Assembly: GCA_034434915.1 (NCBI GenBank)
Contig: DAOTYE010000021.1
Location: forward strand, 1-60,706
From: DAOTYE01 sp034434915
GTDB lineage: Bacteria; Chloroflexota; Dehalococcoidia; Dehalococcoidales; RBG-16-60-22
DNA: 60,706 bases
Direction: 5' to 3'
The notes beneath the pieces were generated by a model. It ran no database searches, was not told the DNA's origin, and saw only the letters and a program-made list of their open reading frames with translations. Shown one piece after another: positions 17,501 through 25,045 of this stretch (within the stretch, counting starts at the first letter, position 1; every line of letters begins with the position of its first letter). A program made the position numbers and the translations under genes.

Positions 17501-18729
17501 AATTACCGCGTGAGAAAATATACCGCGGCGCGTCACCGGTCATTAATACCCAAAAGACCCTGTTCATCCCTTACATGGCACCTCATGCAGAAGCAGTGGC
17601 GGCGGCGGCTGAAGCCTGCGGGGTCAAAGCCGTGGCTCTTCCTGAGCCTGATGAGCGTGACCTGCTCTACAGCAATCAGGTAACTGAGGGCACAGAGTGC
17701 CTGCCTTACCGTGTTACGCTGGGCAGTTTCATGCGCCTCTACTATGAGAATGGCATTGACCTGAAGAATGCGGAGGCACTCATGACCGGCTCCTATGGTC
17801 CCTGCCGCCTGGGGAAATATGCCATTGAGCAGGGACGCATCCTGAGAGAGATTGGCTTTAACATACCAATCCGCACCACCGTATCCAATAACGCCTACCG
17901 CGATTTGAATCTGGGTCCGGCGTTTGAGCGGCTTTCCTGGAAGGGCATTGTGGCAGTGGACTACCTGGAAAAGCTCCTCTGGCGCACGCGCCCTTATGAA
18001 AAGCATAAGGGTGATGCTGACCGGCTGTTCAGCGAATACCTGAAGGACATCGTCAACTGCATCCGTAGGAAAGAGCGCCTCTCTGAAGTGCTGAGAAAAG
18101 CGGTCGCTGAATTTGATGCGCTCATTGACCGCACTCAGCCCAAACGCCCCCTCGTCGGCATTAACGGGGAGATTTTCCTCCGCTCAAATCGCTTCAGCAA
18201 TAACAACCTGGTCAAGGTATGTGAAACGGCCGGGCTGGAGGTGGTCGTCTCGCCAATTAGCGAATGGATAAACTACACAGCATACCGCAATCTGGAGGAC
18301 GCCGTTAAGTTCCGCGATGTGAAGAAAATGGTGCGGAGCTACATTAAAAAGCTCATCCAGCACCATGATGAGCATCAGATTAGCCGCTTCTACGGCGATT
18401 CTCTCAACAGCAGAGAGCCGTCCACCCCTGAACTGCTGGCGAAATCAGCAGAATACCTCTCCCCGCGCTGTGGCAGTGAAGCCGTCCTCAGCATCGGCAG
18501 CGGGGTGAAGTGGCTGGAATCACCAGAGTTTGCCGGGGTCATCTCAGTCATGCCCCACGGGTGTATGCCTGGCGGCATTGTGGCGGCGATGGCGGACAAT
18601 TTCAGCGCCATCTATCACAAGCCCTGGATTAGCCTGACCTATGATGGCATCCTGGAGACCAATAACACCACCCGGGTGAATAACTTTGCGGAAATCATCA
18701 AGTTCTGCCGCCAGGAAACCAGGAAATAG
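14599..18729 (+). CDS. Giant CoA-substrate-specific enzyme activase (two BadF/BadG/HgdC domains plus DUF2229)
   Basis: The protein has about 1376 residues. Two tandem ASKHA activase domains occupy roughly residues 3-265 (YLGVDIGSVNAKLAL, NPLCAAGTGRFLEQQA, RCSVFAKSD) and 315-575 (YLGVDVGSTSTKAVIM, NKACAAGTGSFIDELA, TRCAAFMGQ). Each has the two Cys that share a 4Fe-4S cluster at the dimer interface. A Cys-rich linker (CKGCDNNCTI) and the DUF2229/HgdB-like region (IGIPRALLTYDYAPLL) follow. Activases of this type drive ATP-coupled electrons into 2-hydroxyacyl-CoA dehydratases or benzoyl-CoA reductase. These fused versions are common in anaerobes but mostly uncharacterised. The ATG at 14599 begins the family sequence, and the longer frame from 14539 overlaps dinB. 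No dehydratase subunits are nearby. Confidence 0.88.
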   Translation: MSFYLGVDIGSVNAKLALVAESGNLVCLDIERITANPRTAVNSLLTRLSRKFPFEQIKGAGVSGSGKGIIPPDFKWSEYSSSLAIAYGLLQQYGAVKTVIQIGGQTSLVIVLEDGLTKPWKVASNPLCAAGTGRFLEQQAYRLGISMADFSRIALTCQGPAPRIAARCSVFAKSDLIHLQQKGAPLEAMLYALCESIARMVASLHKGTFAEPIYFVGGVAANAAIVKALNEAISARNGYQMNVTVPEHFQHIESIGAALLSRGKASSVNFLPESGARQHYFEAPKLETVTVPGNGGSPGIKEPCTGYLGVDVGSTSTKAVIMDASGKTILAKNYLMTAGRPIDAVREVFRNLLALGADKVTIKGVGVTGSGRYLVGSFIGADLIKNEITAQTRAAAEIDPEADIIEIGGQDSKLVIKRNGVVIDYQMNKACAAGTGSFIDELAEMLNVPVKNGEFARLAFRAPYTIDLGTRCAAFMGQAVPSAQQDGVPLEVITASLANSIARNYLSKVVGNRKLGNKVILTGAVFYNQAVVSAFQQQLKGKKLIVAEHREVSGAIGAALLAKEASSGQTSKFRGFQTVIDSECRLSTFICKGCDNNCTITRMQTDENRSTFYGSRCDKYDSTISQERRETFFDEREKLLFRNYQEGTGTGLAVGIPRALLTYDYAPLLISFLNTLGVKTVLSSKTTKEIMEQSAELSYTDSCFPLKLVHGHIASLKNKADYILYPSFIRLGMKDGDENQKYACPLVQASPFIVRQVLNLGEKLLSPIIDLSRGSEETVSNLTDVATALGFSRNLGRQAALAGLEAQQRFETDRATLGDKLLKELHASGKLGVVIISRAYMSQDSGANLGIAEKLAQLGVVPIPLDFLPLNTINPKEYSDRPYWSYESKFIAAAAITARDPQLYALALTNFGCGPNSFILKLLTDIMGGKPMGQLEIDEHAAEAGIVTRLEAFVDTIKGFSRGTKTAELPREKIYRGASPVINTQKTLFIPYMAPHAEAVAAAAEACGVKAVALPEPDERDLLYSNQVTEGTECLPYRVTLGSFMRLYYENGIDLKNAEALMTGSYGPCRLGKYAIEQGRILREIGFNIPIRTTVSNNAYRDLNLGPAFERLSWKGIVAVDYLEKLLWRTRPYEKHKGDADRLFSEYLKDIVNCIRRKERLSEVLRKAVAEFDALIDRTQPKRPLVGINGEIFLRSNRFSNNNLVKVCETAGLEVVVSPISEWINYTAYRNLEDAVKFRDVKKMVRSYIKKLIQHHDEHQISRFYGDSLNSREPSTPELLAKSAEYLSPRCGSEAVLSIGSGVKWLESPEFAGVISVMPHGCMPGGIVAAMADNFSAIYHKPWISLTYDGILETNNTTRVNNFAEIIKFCRQETRK

Positions 18730-18747
18730 CCTCTATTTTGGTGAAAC

Positions 18748-21465
18748 ATGAGCACTCCCTGGTATACCATTAGCCCTGATGAGACCCTGCAAATCCTGCA
18801 ATCAAGACGTGCCGGACTGACGCAGAGTGAAGCCCAGGCGCGCCTGCTCCAGCACGGGCACAACGAGCTGAAAGGCAGAAAGAAAACCCCGCTGGTCATG
18901 GTATTCCTCAGGCAGTTCCTCAGCCCGCTCATTTACGTCCTCCTTGCCGCCGCTATTGTTTCCGCCACAATCCAGCACTTCATAGACGCTACGGTCATCA
19001 TGGTCGCCGTTTTAGTAGGCGTGAGCATTGGTTTTGTTCAGGAGACCCGCGCAGAAAAGGCAATGGAGGCGCTGAGCAAGCTGGCGGCGCCCAAAGCCAA
19101 GGTGAGACGTGACGGCAAGACAATGATTATCCCCGCCCGGGACATTGTCCCCGGGGATGTTCTAATATTGGAGACAGGTGATAAAGTCCCCGCGGATGCC
19201 CGGCTCATTGAAGTCTCCAACCTCAAAGTGAATGAATCAATTCTGACCGGGGAATCTATGCCTGTTGACAAGCACACGGAACCGCTCCACGAAGAGGTGC
19301 CGGTAGCGGAGCGTAAGAACACGGTATTTATGAGCACGACAGTCACCTACGGCAGGGCCACTGCAGTCGCCGTCCGGACAGGCATGGCAACTGAGATAGG
19401 GCGTATCGCCTCTGCCATTCAGGAAATAAAAGTGGAGCAGACCCCACTCCAGAAAGGCATCGCCAAACTCAGCAGGTATCTCGTCATCGTTCTCCTCAGC
19501 ATATGTGCTGTGCTCGCCATCATCGGCATATTCAGAGGGCTTGACCCGGTGGAAGTCTTTCTGCTCACCGTTGCTGCCGCCGTCTCAGCCATTCCTGAGG
19601 GCTTGCCAGCAGTGGTCACGCTTGTCCTGGCGATGGGCATGCGCATGATGGCACACCGCCATGCCCTCGTCCGCAAGCTGGTAGCGGTGGAGACCCTGGG
19701 GGCGGCGACAGTAATCTGCTCAGATAAGACCGGTACGCTGACCATGAATGAGATGACCGCCCAGCGCATTTATCTGGACGGCAGGATGATTGAAGTCTCC
19801 GGTCAGGGCTATGACCCCAGAGGAGAGTTCCGCCGGAATGGGGAGCCAGTAAATCCTTTGAACGACCCGTCATTAGTCCTGGCATTAAGGATAGGGGCGC
19901 TCTGCAATGATTCTCTGCTTACCTGTGAAGACGGTTTCTGCACCATCTTTGGTGACCCCACAGAAGGTGCTCTTGTGGTGCTGGCGACAAAAGCCGGGCT
20001 GAACAAAGAGAAAATGGAGAAGACCTATCCCCGCCTTGATGAAATACCTTTTCAGAGTGAAAAACAATACATGGCGACACTTCATCCACGTGACGGCGGC
20101 AGAGTTGCCTATGTCAAAGGCTCTGTGGAAAAACTGCTCTCAATGAGCAAATCAATCCTCAAAGATGGTCAAGTGCTACCGATGAGCGATGCCGACGCAG
20201 AAGCGATTATGGAGGCAAACCAATCCATGGCAAAGGAAGCGATGCGCGTCATCGCCCTGGCTTATGCTGACTTCCCGTCTGAGCTTGAAGACCTGAAAGA
20301 TGAGGATATCAGGGGGAATTTGACCTTCGTGGGGATGGTGGGGATGGCAGACCAGCCGCGGGAAGAAGCCAGAGACGCCATCAGATTATGCCGGCAGGCA
20401 GGTATCAAAGTCATCATGATTACCGGCGACAATAAAATTACGGCAGAGGCAATCGCCAGCAAACTGGACCTGCCAGCAGGAAAAGCGGTTACCGGCATAG
20501 AACTGGCTAAGATGAGTGATGAAGAGCTTTCCCGTGAAATAGAGCACATCTCTGTTTTTGCCCGCATTGAGCCGCTTCACAAGCTGAGAATTGTCAATGC
20601 CCTCAAGAGTCACGGGCACATCGTGGCGATGACCGGAGATGGCGTCAATGACGCTCCCGCCCTGAAGTCAGCAAACATCGGTGTTGCCATGGGCATCACC
20701 GGCACGGACGTGGCCAAAGAAGCGAGCGACATGATTCTGACTGATGACAACTTCGTCTCAGTCGTTGCCGCAGTAGAAGAAGGGCGGGCAATCTTCAATC
20801 GGCTGAGAAATGTCCTGTTCTTTCTGCTCAGCACTAACATCGGGGAACTTATTGCGCTTATTGCCACCATCGCCGTCATCGGCAAGGCGCCGCTCCTCGC
20901 GGTCCAAATCCTGTGGAATAATCTGGTCACCGGCACCATGGTGACGGCACCACTGGGGCTTGAGCCCAAGTCTGGCGATGAGCTGAAACAGCCGCCACGG
21001 CACCCCGGGGTTGGTCTGCTCTACCGCGGTCTGCTTTACCGCATTGGCTTCCTGTCCACACTCATGGGCATCGGAATCTTCGCGGTATTTGCCTGGGCGC
21101 AGACCCATGTCAGCATTGAAGAAGCGCGCACCATGGCGTTCTGCACCATGGTCACCTTTGAATGGTTCCGTGCTTTTAACGCCCGCTCTGATGAATACAC
21201 TGTTTTCAAGCTGGGACTCTTCCGTAACCGCTGGCTGGTGGCAGCCATCTCCCTGGCAATCATGCTCCAGCTTGCTGTCATCTATCTGCCTTTCTTCCAG
21301 ACAGTTTTCAAAACCGTGCCCCTCAGCCCGGAGCGCTGGGGCATTGTCATTCTGGCGGGGGGCACTCTATTCACCGTGGAGGAACTGCGCAAGCTTCTGT
21401 TCCCCAAGCTCTTCTCCGCCGGCAAGTGGCGCCCGGTCAATAAAAAACAAATAAATAAGCGCTAA
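18748..21465 (+). CDS. P2-type cation-transporting ATPase (Ca/Na-ATPase-like)
   Basis: The 905-residue P-type ATPase is complete: N-terminal cation-ATPase domain, TGES actuator loop (167-170), phosphorylation site CSDKTGTLT with D326, MTGDGVNDAPALKSANIG hinge and C-terminal helices. Membrane helix 4 has SAIPEGLPAVV and helix 5 has STNIGELIAL, which keep the SERCA-type Glu and Asn/Glu ligands. Helix 6 reads WNNLVTGT, with Gly729 where Ca2+-ATPases have the ligand Asp (NLVTDG in SERCA). The transported ion may therefore not be Ca2+. It follows the activase by 18 bases and converges on the sulfite-oxidase-like gene with a 4-base overlap. Confidence 0.88.
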   Translation: MSTPWYTISPDETLQILQSRRAGLTQSEAQARLLQHGHNELKGRKKTPLVMVFLRQFLSPLIYVLLAAAIVSATIQHFIDATVIMVAVLVGVSIGFVQETRAEKAMEALSKLAAPKAKVRRDGKTMIIPARDIVPGDVLILETGDKVPADARLIEVSNLKVNESILTGESMPVDKHTEPLHEEVPVAERKNTVFMSTTVTYGRATAVAVRTGMATEIGRIASAIQEIKVEQTPLQKGIAKLSRYLVIVLLSICAVLAIIGIFRGLDPVEVFLLTVAAAVSAIPEGLPAVVTLVLAMGMRMMAHRHALVRKLVAVETLGAATVICSDKTGTLTMNEMTAQRIYLDGRMIEVSGQGYDPRGEFRRNGEPVNPLNDPSLVLALRIGALCNDSLLTCEDGFCTIFGDPTEGALVVLATKAGLNKEKMEKTYPRLDEIPFQSEKQYMATLHPRDGGRVAYVKGSVEKLLSMSKSILKDGQVLPMSDADAEAIMEANQSMAKEAMRVIALAYADFPSELEDLKDEDIRGNLTFVGMVGMADQPREEARDAIRLCRQAGIKVIMITGDNKITAEAIASKLDLPAGKAVTGIELAKMSDEELSREIEHISVFARIEPLHKLRIVNALKSHGHIVAMTGDGVNDAPALKSANIGVAMGITGTDVAKEASDMILTDDNFVSVVAAVEEGRAIFNRLRNVLFFLLSTNIGELIALIATIAVIGKAPLLAVQILWNNLVTGTMVTAPLGLEPKSGDELKQPPRHPGVGLLYRGLLYRIGFLSTLMGIGIFAVFAWAQTHVSIEEARTMAFCTMVTFEWFRAFNARSDEYTVFKLGLFRNRWLVAAISLAIMLQLAVIYLPFFQTVFKTVPLSPERWGIVILAGGTLFTVEELRKLLFPKLFSAGKWRPVNKKQINKR

Positions 21466-22062
21466 CTGCGATAGCGTTCTTCTTTCCAGGGGTCGCCACG
21501 GCGGTGATAGCCGTATGACTCCCAGAAACCAAGCTTCTCCTCCGCCATGAACTCAATGCCGCTCACCCATTTGGCGCTCTTCCAGAAGTAAAGACGGGGC
21601 ACCACGAGCCTCACCGGATAGCCATGCTCCGCCGTCAGGGGCTGACCATTATGCGTAACTGCAAAAAGAACATCCTCAGCAAAAAAAATCTTCCACTGAA
21701 AGGTTGGTGGTGAACCCGCCTGCGGCGTGCACCATGATGAAGCGTGCGGCAGGGAGAATCCGGGTGAGTTTTTTGATTTCTTGCGTGCTGACGCCTTCCC
21801 AGACATTGTCCAGCCGCGACCAGCCGGTCACACAGTGAATGTCTGAGATGACCTTAACCCGCGGCAACTTCATGAACTCTTCATAAGTAAGCTTCTTCTG
21901 CGGGTCAACCAGACCGCTGATGGAAAAAGTCCACTTCTTGATGTCAATCACAGGTACTCCGCCATGCTGTAGCACCGGAAAGCGTTCCGTCAGCCTTTGT
22001 CCCGGTGGAACCCTTTCTTTACGATTTGTATCCGGGCTTCTGATTATATTCTGCTCTGACAT
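21462..22062 (-). pseudogene. Sulfite-oxidase-like molybdopterin oxidoreductase, frameshifted
   Basis: The N-terminal part starts at the ATG at 22062 (GAGGTGAT upstream), reads ERVPPGQRLTERFPVLQHGG and includes HCVTGWSRLDNVWEGV, where the Cys should bind molybdenum. At 21681-21688 a run of eight T (on the coding strand) shifts the frame and gives a stop at 21676. The C-terminal part continues in another frame with AEDVLFAVTHNGQPL and EHGYPVRLVVPRLYFWKSAK. Removing one T rejoins VEDFFAEDVLF and restores about 200 codons, the usual length for this soluble oxidoreductase family. It could be a sequencing error, a slippage-controlled gene or early decay. Confidence 0.8.
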
Positions 22063-22362
22063 ATCACCTCTCAACACTATAAGATTGCCCGCAACCTCTG
22101 CCAAAAATGAAAAAGAGGGAAACTCCTTGAAAGAGTCTTGACATAGCAGGGAGTGAGGCATGATGACAGGTGAGGTAAGCGGGTTATTACTGAGTGTGAT
22201 GCAGAGTTACTCACTTATTCCTCAAAAACAAATATACCATGCCTGCCGTACGCCGGCAATCCTTCGTTCCCCTTCTGCCTGTGCCCTCTTCCGTTTTGTA
22301 AAGGTGGACAGGTTTATGTTAATATGCTATCATCAACCTGCGAAGGGGGACGTTCCCTCCCA
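22063..22362. promoter_or_regulatory. Divergent intergenic region with a possible tetR promoter and operator
   Basis: These 300 bases separate the sulfite-oxidase-like gene from tetR. A weak promoter TTGTAA (22296-22301), 17-base spacer and TTAATA (22319-22324) points towards tetR. The -10 is straddled by inverted arms CAGGTT (22309-22314) and AACCTG (22335-22340), a possible autoregulatory site. Nothing else in the stretch is recognisable as a gene. Confidence 0.3.
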
Positions 22363-22959
22363 ATGATGCATAAACGAGCCAATACCTCCGTGCGCCAGAA
22401 GCAAATAGTGGAAGCCGCCCGGAAGCTCATTATCAAATACGGTAGTGAACACCTGACCGTTAGCAGAATCGCTAAAGAAATACATATTTCAGAAGGCGCC
22501 ATTTACCGCCATTTCAAGAGCAAGAAGGAAATCCTCGCCTTTCTCCTGGAGCACACTGAGACCAATCTTTTAAGCGATTTAGCCTCAGACCAGGTCAAAC
22601 CCCCCGTTACTCTTACGACCATCAGTGACATCCTCAAAAACCATCTCGCCGCAATTGAGCAAAGACACGGTAGTTCCTTTCAAGTCATCGCCGAAATTGT
22701 CAGCTTCGGCGACCGCAAGCTGAACCGGAAAGCGCTGGAAATCATAAACAACTACTTGACCCAGCTTGAGAGCCTGCTGTCTGCCGGGGTAAAATCAGGA
22801 ACGGTAAGAGGTGATATCAACCCGCGGGCAACCGCCGTGATTATCTTCGGCATGATGAGCAGTCTGGTCAACCTGTGGGCGCTGAGCGACTATAAATTCA
22901 AACTGCAGGATGAGTATCTGCCGCTCTGGAATAGCCTGCGCCGGGCGATAGAAAAGTAG
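22363..22959 (+). CDS. TetR/AcrR family transcriptional regulator
   Basis: The N-terminal helix-turn-helix is typical: IVEAARKLIIKYGSEHLTVS, IAKEIHISEGAIYRHFKSKK. A helical ligand-binding and dimerisation domain of about 140 residues follows. The family N-terminus starts near residue 5 of MMHKRANTSVRQKQIVEAA, so the ATG at 22363 (or the next codon at 22366) is preferred over an ATG at 22324. The ribosome binding site is weak. The ligand is unknown. It is divergent from the sulfite-oxidase-like gene and followed 18 bases later by the Cys-rich small ORF, which may be co-transcribed. Confidence 0.88.
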   Translation: MMHKRANTSVRQKQIVEAARKLIIKYGSEHLTVSRIAKEIHISEGAIYRHFKSKKEILAFLLEHTETNLLSDLASDQVKPPVTLTTISDILKNHLAAIEQRHGSSFQVIAEIVSFGDRKLNRKALEIINNYLTQLESLLSAGVKSGTVRGDINPRATAVIIFGMMSSLVNLWALSDYKFKLQDEYLPLWNSLRRAIEK

Positions 22960-22977
22960 CCTGAGGGCACTAAAGCT

Positions 22978-23121
22978 ATGCCATTTATGCGCGCTTTCTT
23001 CACCAATATGTCAGCCCGGATGCCTCTCCGCCGCAAACTGTACCTTGTTCTCCGCAATAACATGATTAAGCTCATCAAGCACCAGAGCTGTTGCGGACAT
23101 CCGGGGGAGCCGGGTTGCTGA
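22978..23121 (+). CDS. Small basic peptide with a Cys/Gly/Pro tail (47 aa)
   Basis: An ATG at 22978 opens a 47-codon frame ending in TGA at 23119-23121. The N-terminal part is amphipathic and basic (MPFMRAFFTN, PLRRKLYLVLRNN, KLIKH). The tail is QSCCGHPGEPGC, three Cys around a turn-rich PGEP segment, which could coordinate metal or form a redox site. I recall similar CCGxPGxPGC tails on small Dehalococcoidia proteins, but I cannot check this here. It lies between tetR and the cyclotransferase gene on the same strand and has only a weak GAGGG 10 bases upstream. No function can be assigned. Confidence 0.5.
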   Translation: MPFMRAFFTNMSARMPLRRKLYLVLRNNMIKLIKHQSCCGHPGEPGC

Positions 23122-23134
23122 CAGTCTGCGCCCA

Positions 23135-23155
23135 CACCTCCCGGTGCCGGAGGTG
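23135..23155 (+). promoter_or_regulatory. Hairpin covering the ribosome binding site of the AIG2-like gene
   Basis: CACCTCC (23135-23141) pairs perfectly with GGAGGTG (23149-23155) around a 7-base loop. The 3' arm is the only Shine-Dalgarno-like sequence before the ATG at 23169. The hairpin has no T tract on either strand, so it is not a terminator. It could sequester the ribosome binding site. Confidence 0.35.
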
Positions 23156-23168
23156 CTGAAAAAAGCAA

Positions 23169-23570
23169 ATGAACTACTTTGCCTACGGTGCGAACCTGAA
23201 TAAAAAGGTGATGCAGGAACACTGTCCGGACAGCAAACCGCTTTTCACCGCCGTCCTGCCCAACTACAAGCTCGTCTTCGTTGGCTGGTCACGCCAGTGG
23301 AAAGGCGGCATTGCCAGTATCAAAGCTTCACGCGGTGACCGCGTCCGCGGTGCCATTTACCAGATTACGGACAGGTGCCTGGCGCGGCTGGACCAGCATG
23401 AAGGTTACCCCAGCCAGTACAACCGGCTGAAAGTGATTGTCTTCGGGGAAGACAGCGAACCCATTGAAGCAATTACCTATATCAAAGCCGGTCAGATTGA
23501 GGAGAGCAAGCCGTCACCGGAATACCTGGCAATCATCCAGCAGGGCCTGCGCGATTGGAGATTGTTCTGA
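23169..23570 (+). CDS. Gamma-glutamylcyclotransferase/AIG2-like family protein
   Basis: The 133-residue protein starts with MNYFAYGANLNKKVM, the substrate-loop signature of GGCT/AIG2 proteins (YGSNL), and has DQHEGYPSQY, where the Glu is the catalytic acid/base. Family enzymes release 5-oxoproline from gamma-glutamyl peptides or amines, but the true substrate in such bacteria is not known. A GGAGGTG 13 bases upstream is probably the ribosome binding site and is partly enclosed in a hairpin. Its TGA overlaps the ATG of the next gene by one base, so the two are translationally coupled. Confidence 0.85.
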   Translation: MNYFAYGANLNKKVMQEHCPDSKPLFTAVLPNYKLVFVGWSRQWKGGIASIKASRGDRVRGAIYQITDRCLARLDQHEGYPSQYNRLKVIVFGEDSEPIEAITYIKAGQIEESKPSPEYLAIIQQGLRDWRLF

Positions 23571-24184
23571 TGACTGCCACCAGCGTCCTGCTCGCCCGCC
23601 ACGGGCAGACTGATTCCAATATCAAAGGCTTTTACATGGGCTGGTCCAATGAAGGATTGAATGAAGCCGGACTCGCCCAGGCGCGCGAGCTGGCGCATAG
23701 ACTAGCCACAGTGCAGATTGATGCCATCTATACCAGCCCACTCAAAAGAGCCTATACCACCGCCACTATCGCCGCTGAGGCGCATAAGCTTGAGGTGAAC
23801 GTCATAAACGACCTTATTGAGGTGAAGCTGGGAGTATGGGAGGGACTGCATATTGATGAGATTGCCCGTGGCTGGCCCGAACTCTGGCGCGAGTGGCGCA
23901 CCGACCCCACCAATGTGGTCATCCCGCAGGGAGAAAGCTTCAAGCAGGTCTATGAGCGGGCGGTGCACACGCTTACCTCTCTGGCTTCTGCCAATGAGGG
24001 AAAGCAGATTCTCATCGTCACTCATGAAATCATCGTCAAAATTGCCGCCATTTATGCGCTGGGCGCACCCACCAGCATCTACCGGCGCTTTGACCTGAGC
24101 AATGCCTCGCTCACCAGAGTCAATGTTACTGAAGGCAAAGCCCGCCTCATCATGCTAAATGACACCTCCCATCTGGAGCTTTAG
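23570..24184 (+). CDS. Histidine phosphatase family protein (phosphoglycerate-mutase-like)
   Basis: The protein has about 204 residues with the phosphohistidine motif LLARHGQTDSN at the N-terminus, then YTSPLKRAYTTATIAAE (phosphate-pocket Arg) and LIVTHEIIVKI (second catalytic His). KLGVWEGLHIDEI matches the CobC/GpmB-type phosphatases. The substrate could be a sugar phosphate or alpha-ribazole phosphate. The latter would fit a corrinoid-using organism but is not shown. The ATG at 23570 in a TGATG overlap with the previous gene was chosen because the family strand begins at residue 5. The frame can also be read from 23555. Confidence 0.88.
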   Translation: MTATSVLLARHGQTDSNIKGFYMGWSNEGLNEAGLAQARELAHRLATVQIDAIYTSPLKRAYTTATIAAEAHKLEVNVINDLIEVKLGVWEGLHIDEIARGWPELWREWRTDPTNVVIPQGESFKQVYERAVHTLTSLASANEGKQILIVTHEIIVKIAAIYALGAPTSIYRRFDLSNASLTRVNVTEGKARLIMLNDTSHLEL

Positions 24185-24192
24185 CGCTGGTG

Positions 24193-24960
24193 TCAGGCAG
24201 GCAGATTGAAAAACAGCCGCGCATTGGCAGTAGTGATTTCCGCCAGCTGAGCTTCAGTTATCCCTTTAACGGCGGCGGCGCCGGCTAGCGTGCGCCGGAG
24301 GTGGGCAGGGCGGGATTCAAACTCGTGGTCTGTCCCGCGACCGTATACCACTGGCGCATCAGTCTCTAAAAGAAGTCTGTCCGGAGGGATTTCCTTCACC
24401 GCCCGCCGGTGCTCTGGGTGGTACTCCACCGCCGGCGTTGCCGAAATATAATAGCCCAGACCCACAATGTTTCTGAGCACGCTTGAGGTGCCGGCATACC
24501 AGTGAAAGACCGCCCTTTTTACCCGCGCCGTTTCCACCAGAGTGAGTGAGTCTTGCCAGGCATACCGCGAATGGACAAGGGCAGGTTTATCATGCGCCCT
24601 GGCGAGCTCCAGCAGTGCCCGCAAGACGTGCTTCTGGACATCTTTGTCCGCCCCCTCTCTCACCTTTTTATGGTAGTCCAGCCCGATTTCTCCGATGGCA
24701 ACGGCTTCTGCGATATGAGAGCTTATGAATTCCAGATTGCTGTCAATCTCAGCCGGCTGAATATTGTAAGGATGATACCCCAGGGCGGGGTAAACATATC
24801 CCGGATACGCCTGCGCTATGGAGAGGATGCGCTCATTAGATTTCAGGTCAGACCCCACAGCGATAATCGCTACTACCCCTGCCGCCTTTGCTTCAGCAAC
24901 CGCCCGGGATACATCGCTAATCTCTTCCATGTGGGCATGGGTATCAATCAGGGTATACAT
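24193..24960 (-). CDS. TatD-family metal-dependent hydrolase (DNase-like)
   Basis: The protein has about 255 residues and a metal-dependent TIM barrel. It has LIDTHAHMEE (HxH metal ligands), AIGEIGLDYHKK (Glu ligand), PALVHSRYAW and LLLETDAPV (Asp ligand). TatD proteins act as 3'-5' exonucleases or D-aminoacyl-tRNA editing-like hydrolases. The ATG at 24960 with AGGAT upstream starts right before the first strand and is preferred over a start at 24984. The upstream end abuts a duplicated 34-bp sequence, so its promoter region may have been rearranged. Confidence 0.85.
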   Translation of the reverse strand: MYTLIDTHAHMEEISDVSRAVAEAKAAGVVAIIAVGSDLKSNERILSIAQAYPGYVYPALGYHPYNIQPAEIDSNLEFISSHIAEAVAIGEIGLDYHKKVREGADKDVQKHVLRALLELARAHDKPALVHSRYAWQDSLTLVETARVKRAVFHWYAGTSSVLRNIVGLGYYISATPAVEYHPEHRRAVKEIPPDRLLLETDAPVVYGRGTDHEFESRPAHLRRTLAGAAAVKGITEAQLAEITTANARLFFNLPA

Positions 24961-24977
24961 GTTTATCCTGCAATCCT

Positions 24978-25045
24978 TTACCACTCAGGTTACCCTTATC
25001 TTCTGCCTCTGTTACCACTCAGGTTACCCTTATCTTCTGCCTCTG
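24978..25045. repeat. Two perfect tandem copies of a 34-bp sequence
   Basis: The units are 24978-25011 and 25012-25045, identical, beginning TTACCACTCAGG and ending CTGCCTCTG. The second copy runs straight into the truncated aldolase reading frame, so the duplication marks a rearrangement junction between the tatD upstream region and the aldolase remnant. Confidence 0.85.

Noticed and set aside
21676..22161. Start of the sulfite-oxidase-like gene at 22161
   Set aside because: The first 33 codons have no family similarity, while the ATG at 22062 has GAGGTGAT at the right spacing.
23135..23160. Terminator after the small Cys-rich ORF
   Set aside because: The stem is good, but it is followed by A-rich rather than T-rich sequence on the plus strand, and there is no T tract on the minus strand either.
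24978..25045. CRISPR or phage attachment site at the 34-bp repeats
   Set aside because: The two copies are directly adjacent with no spacer, and there is no integrase or tRNA next to them.
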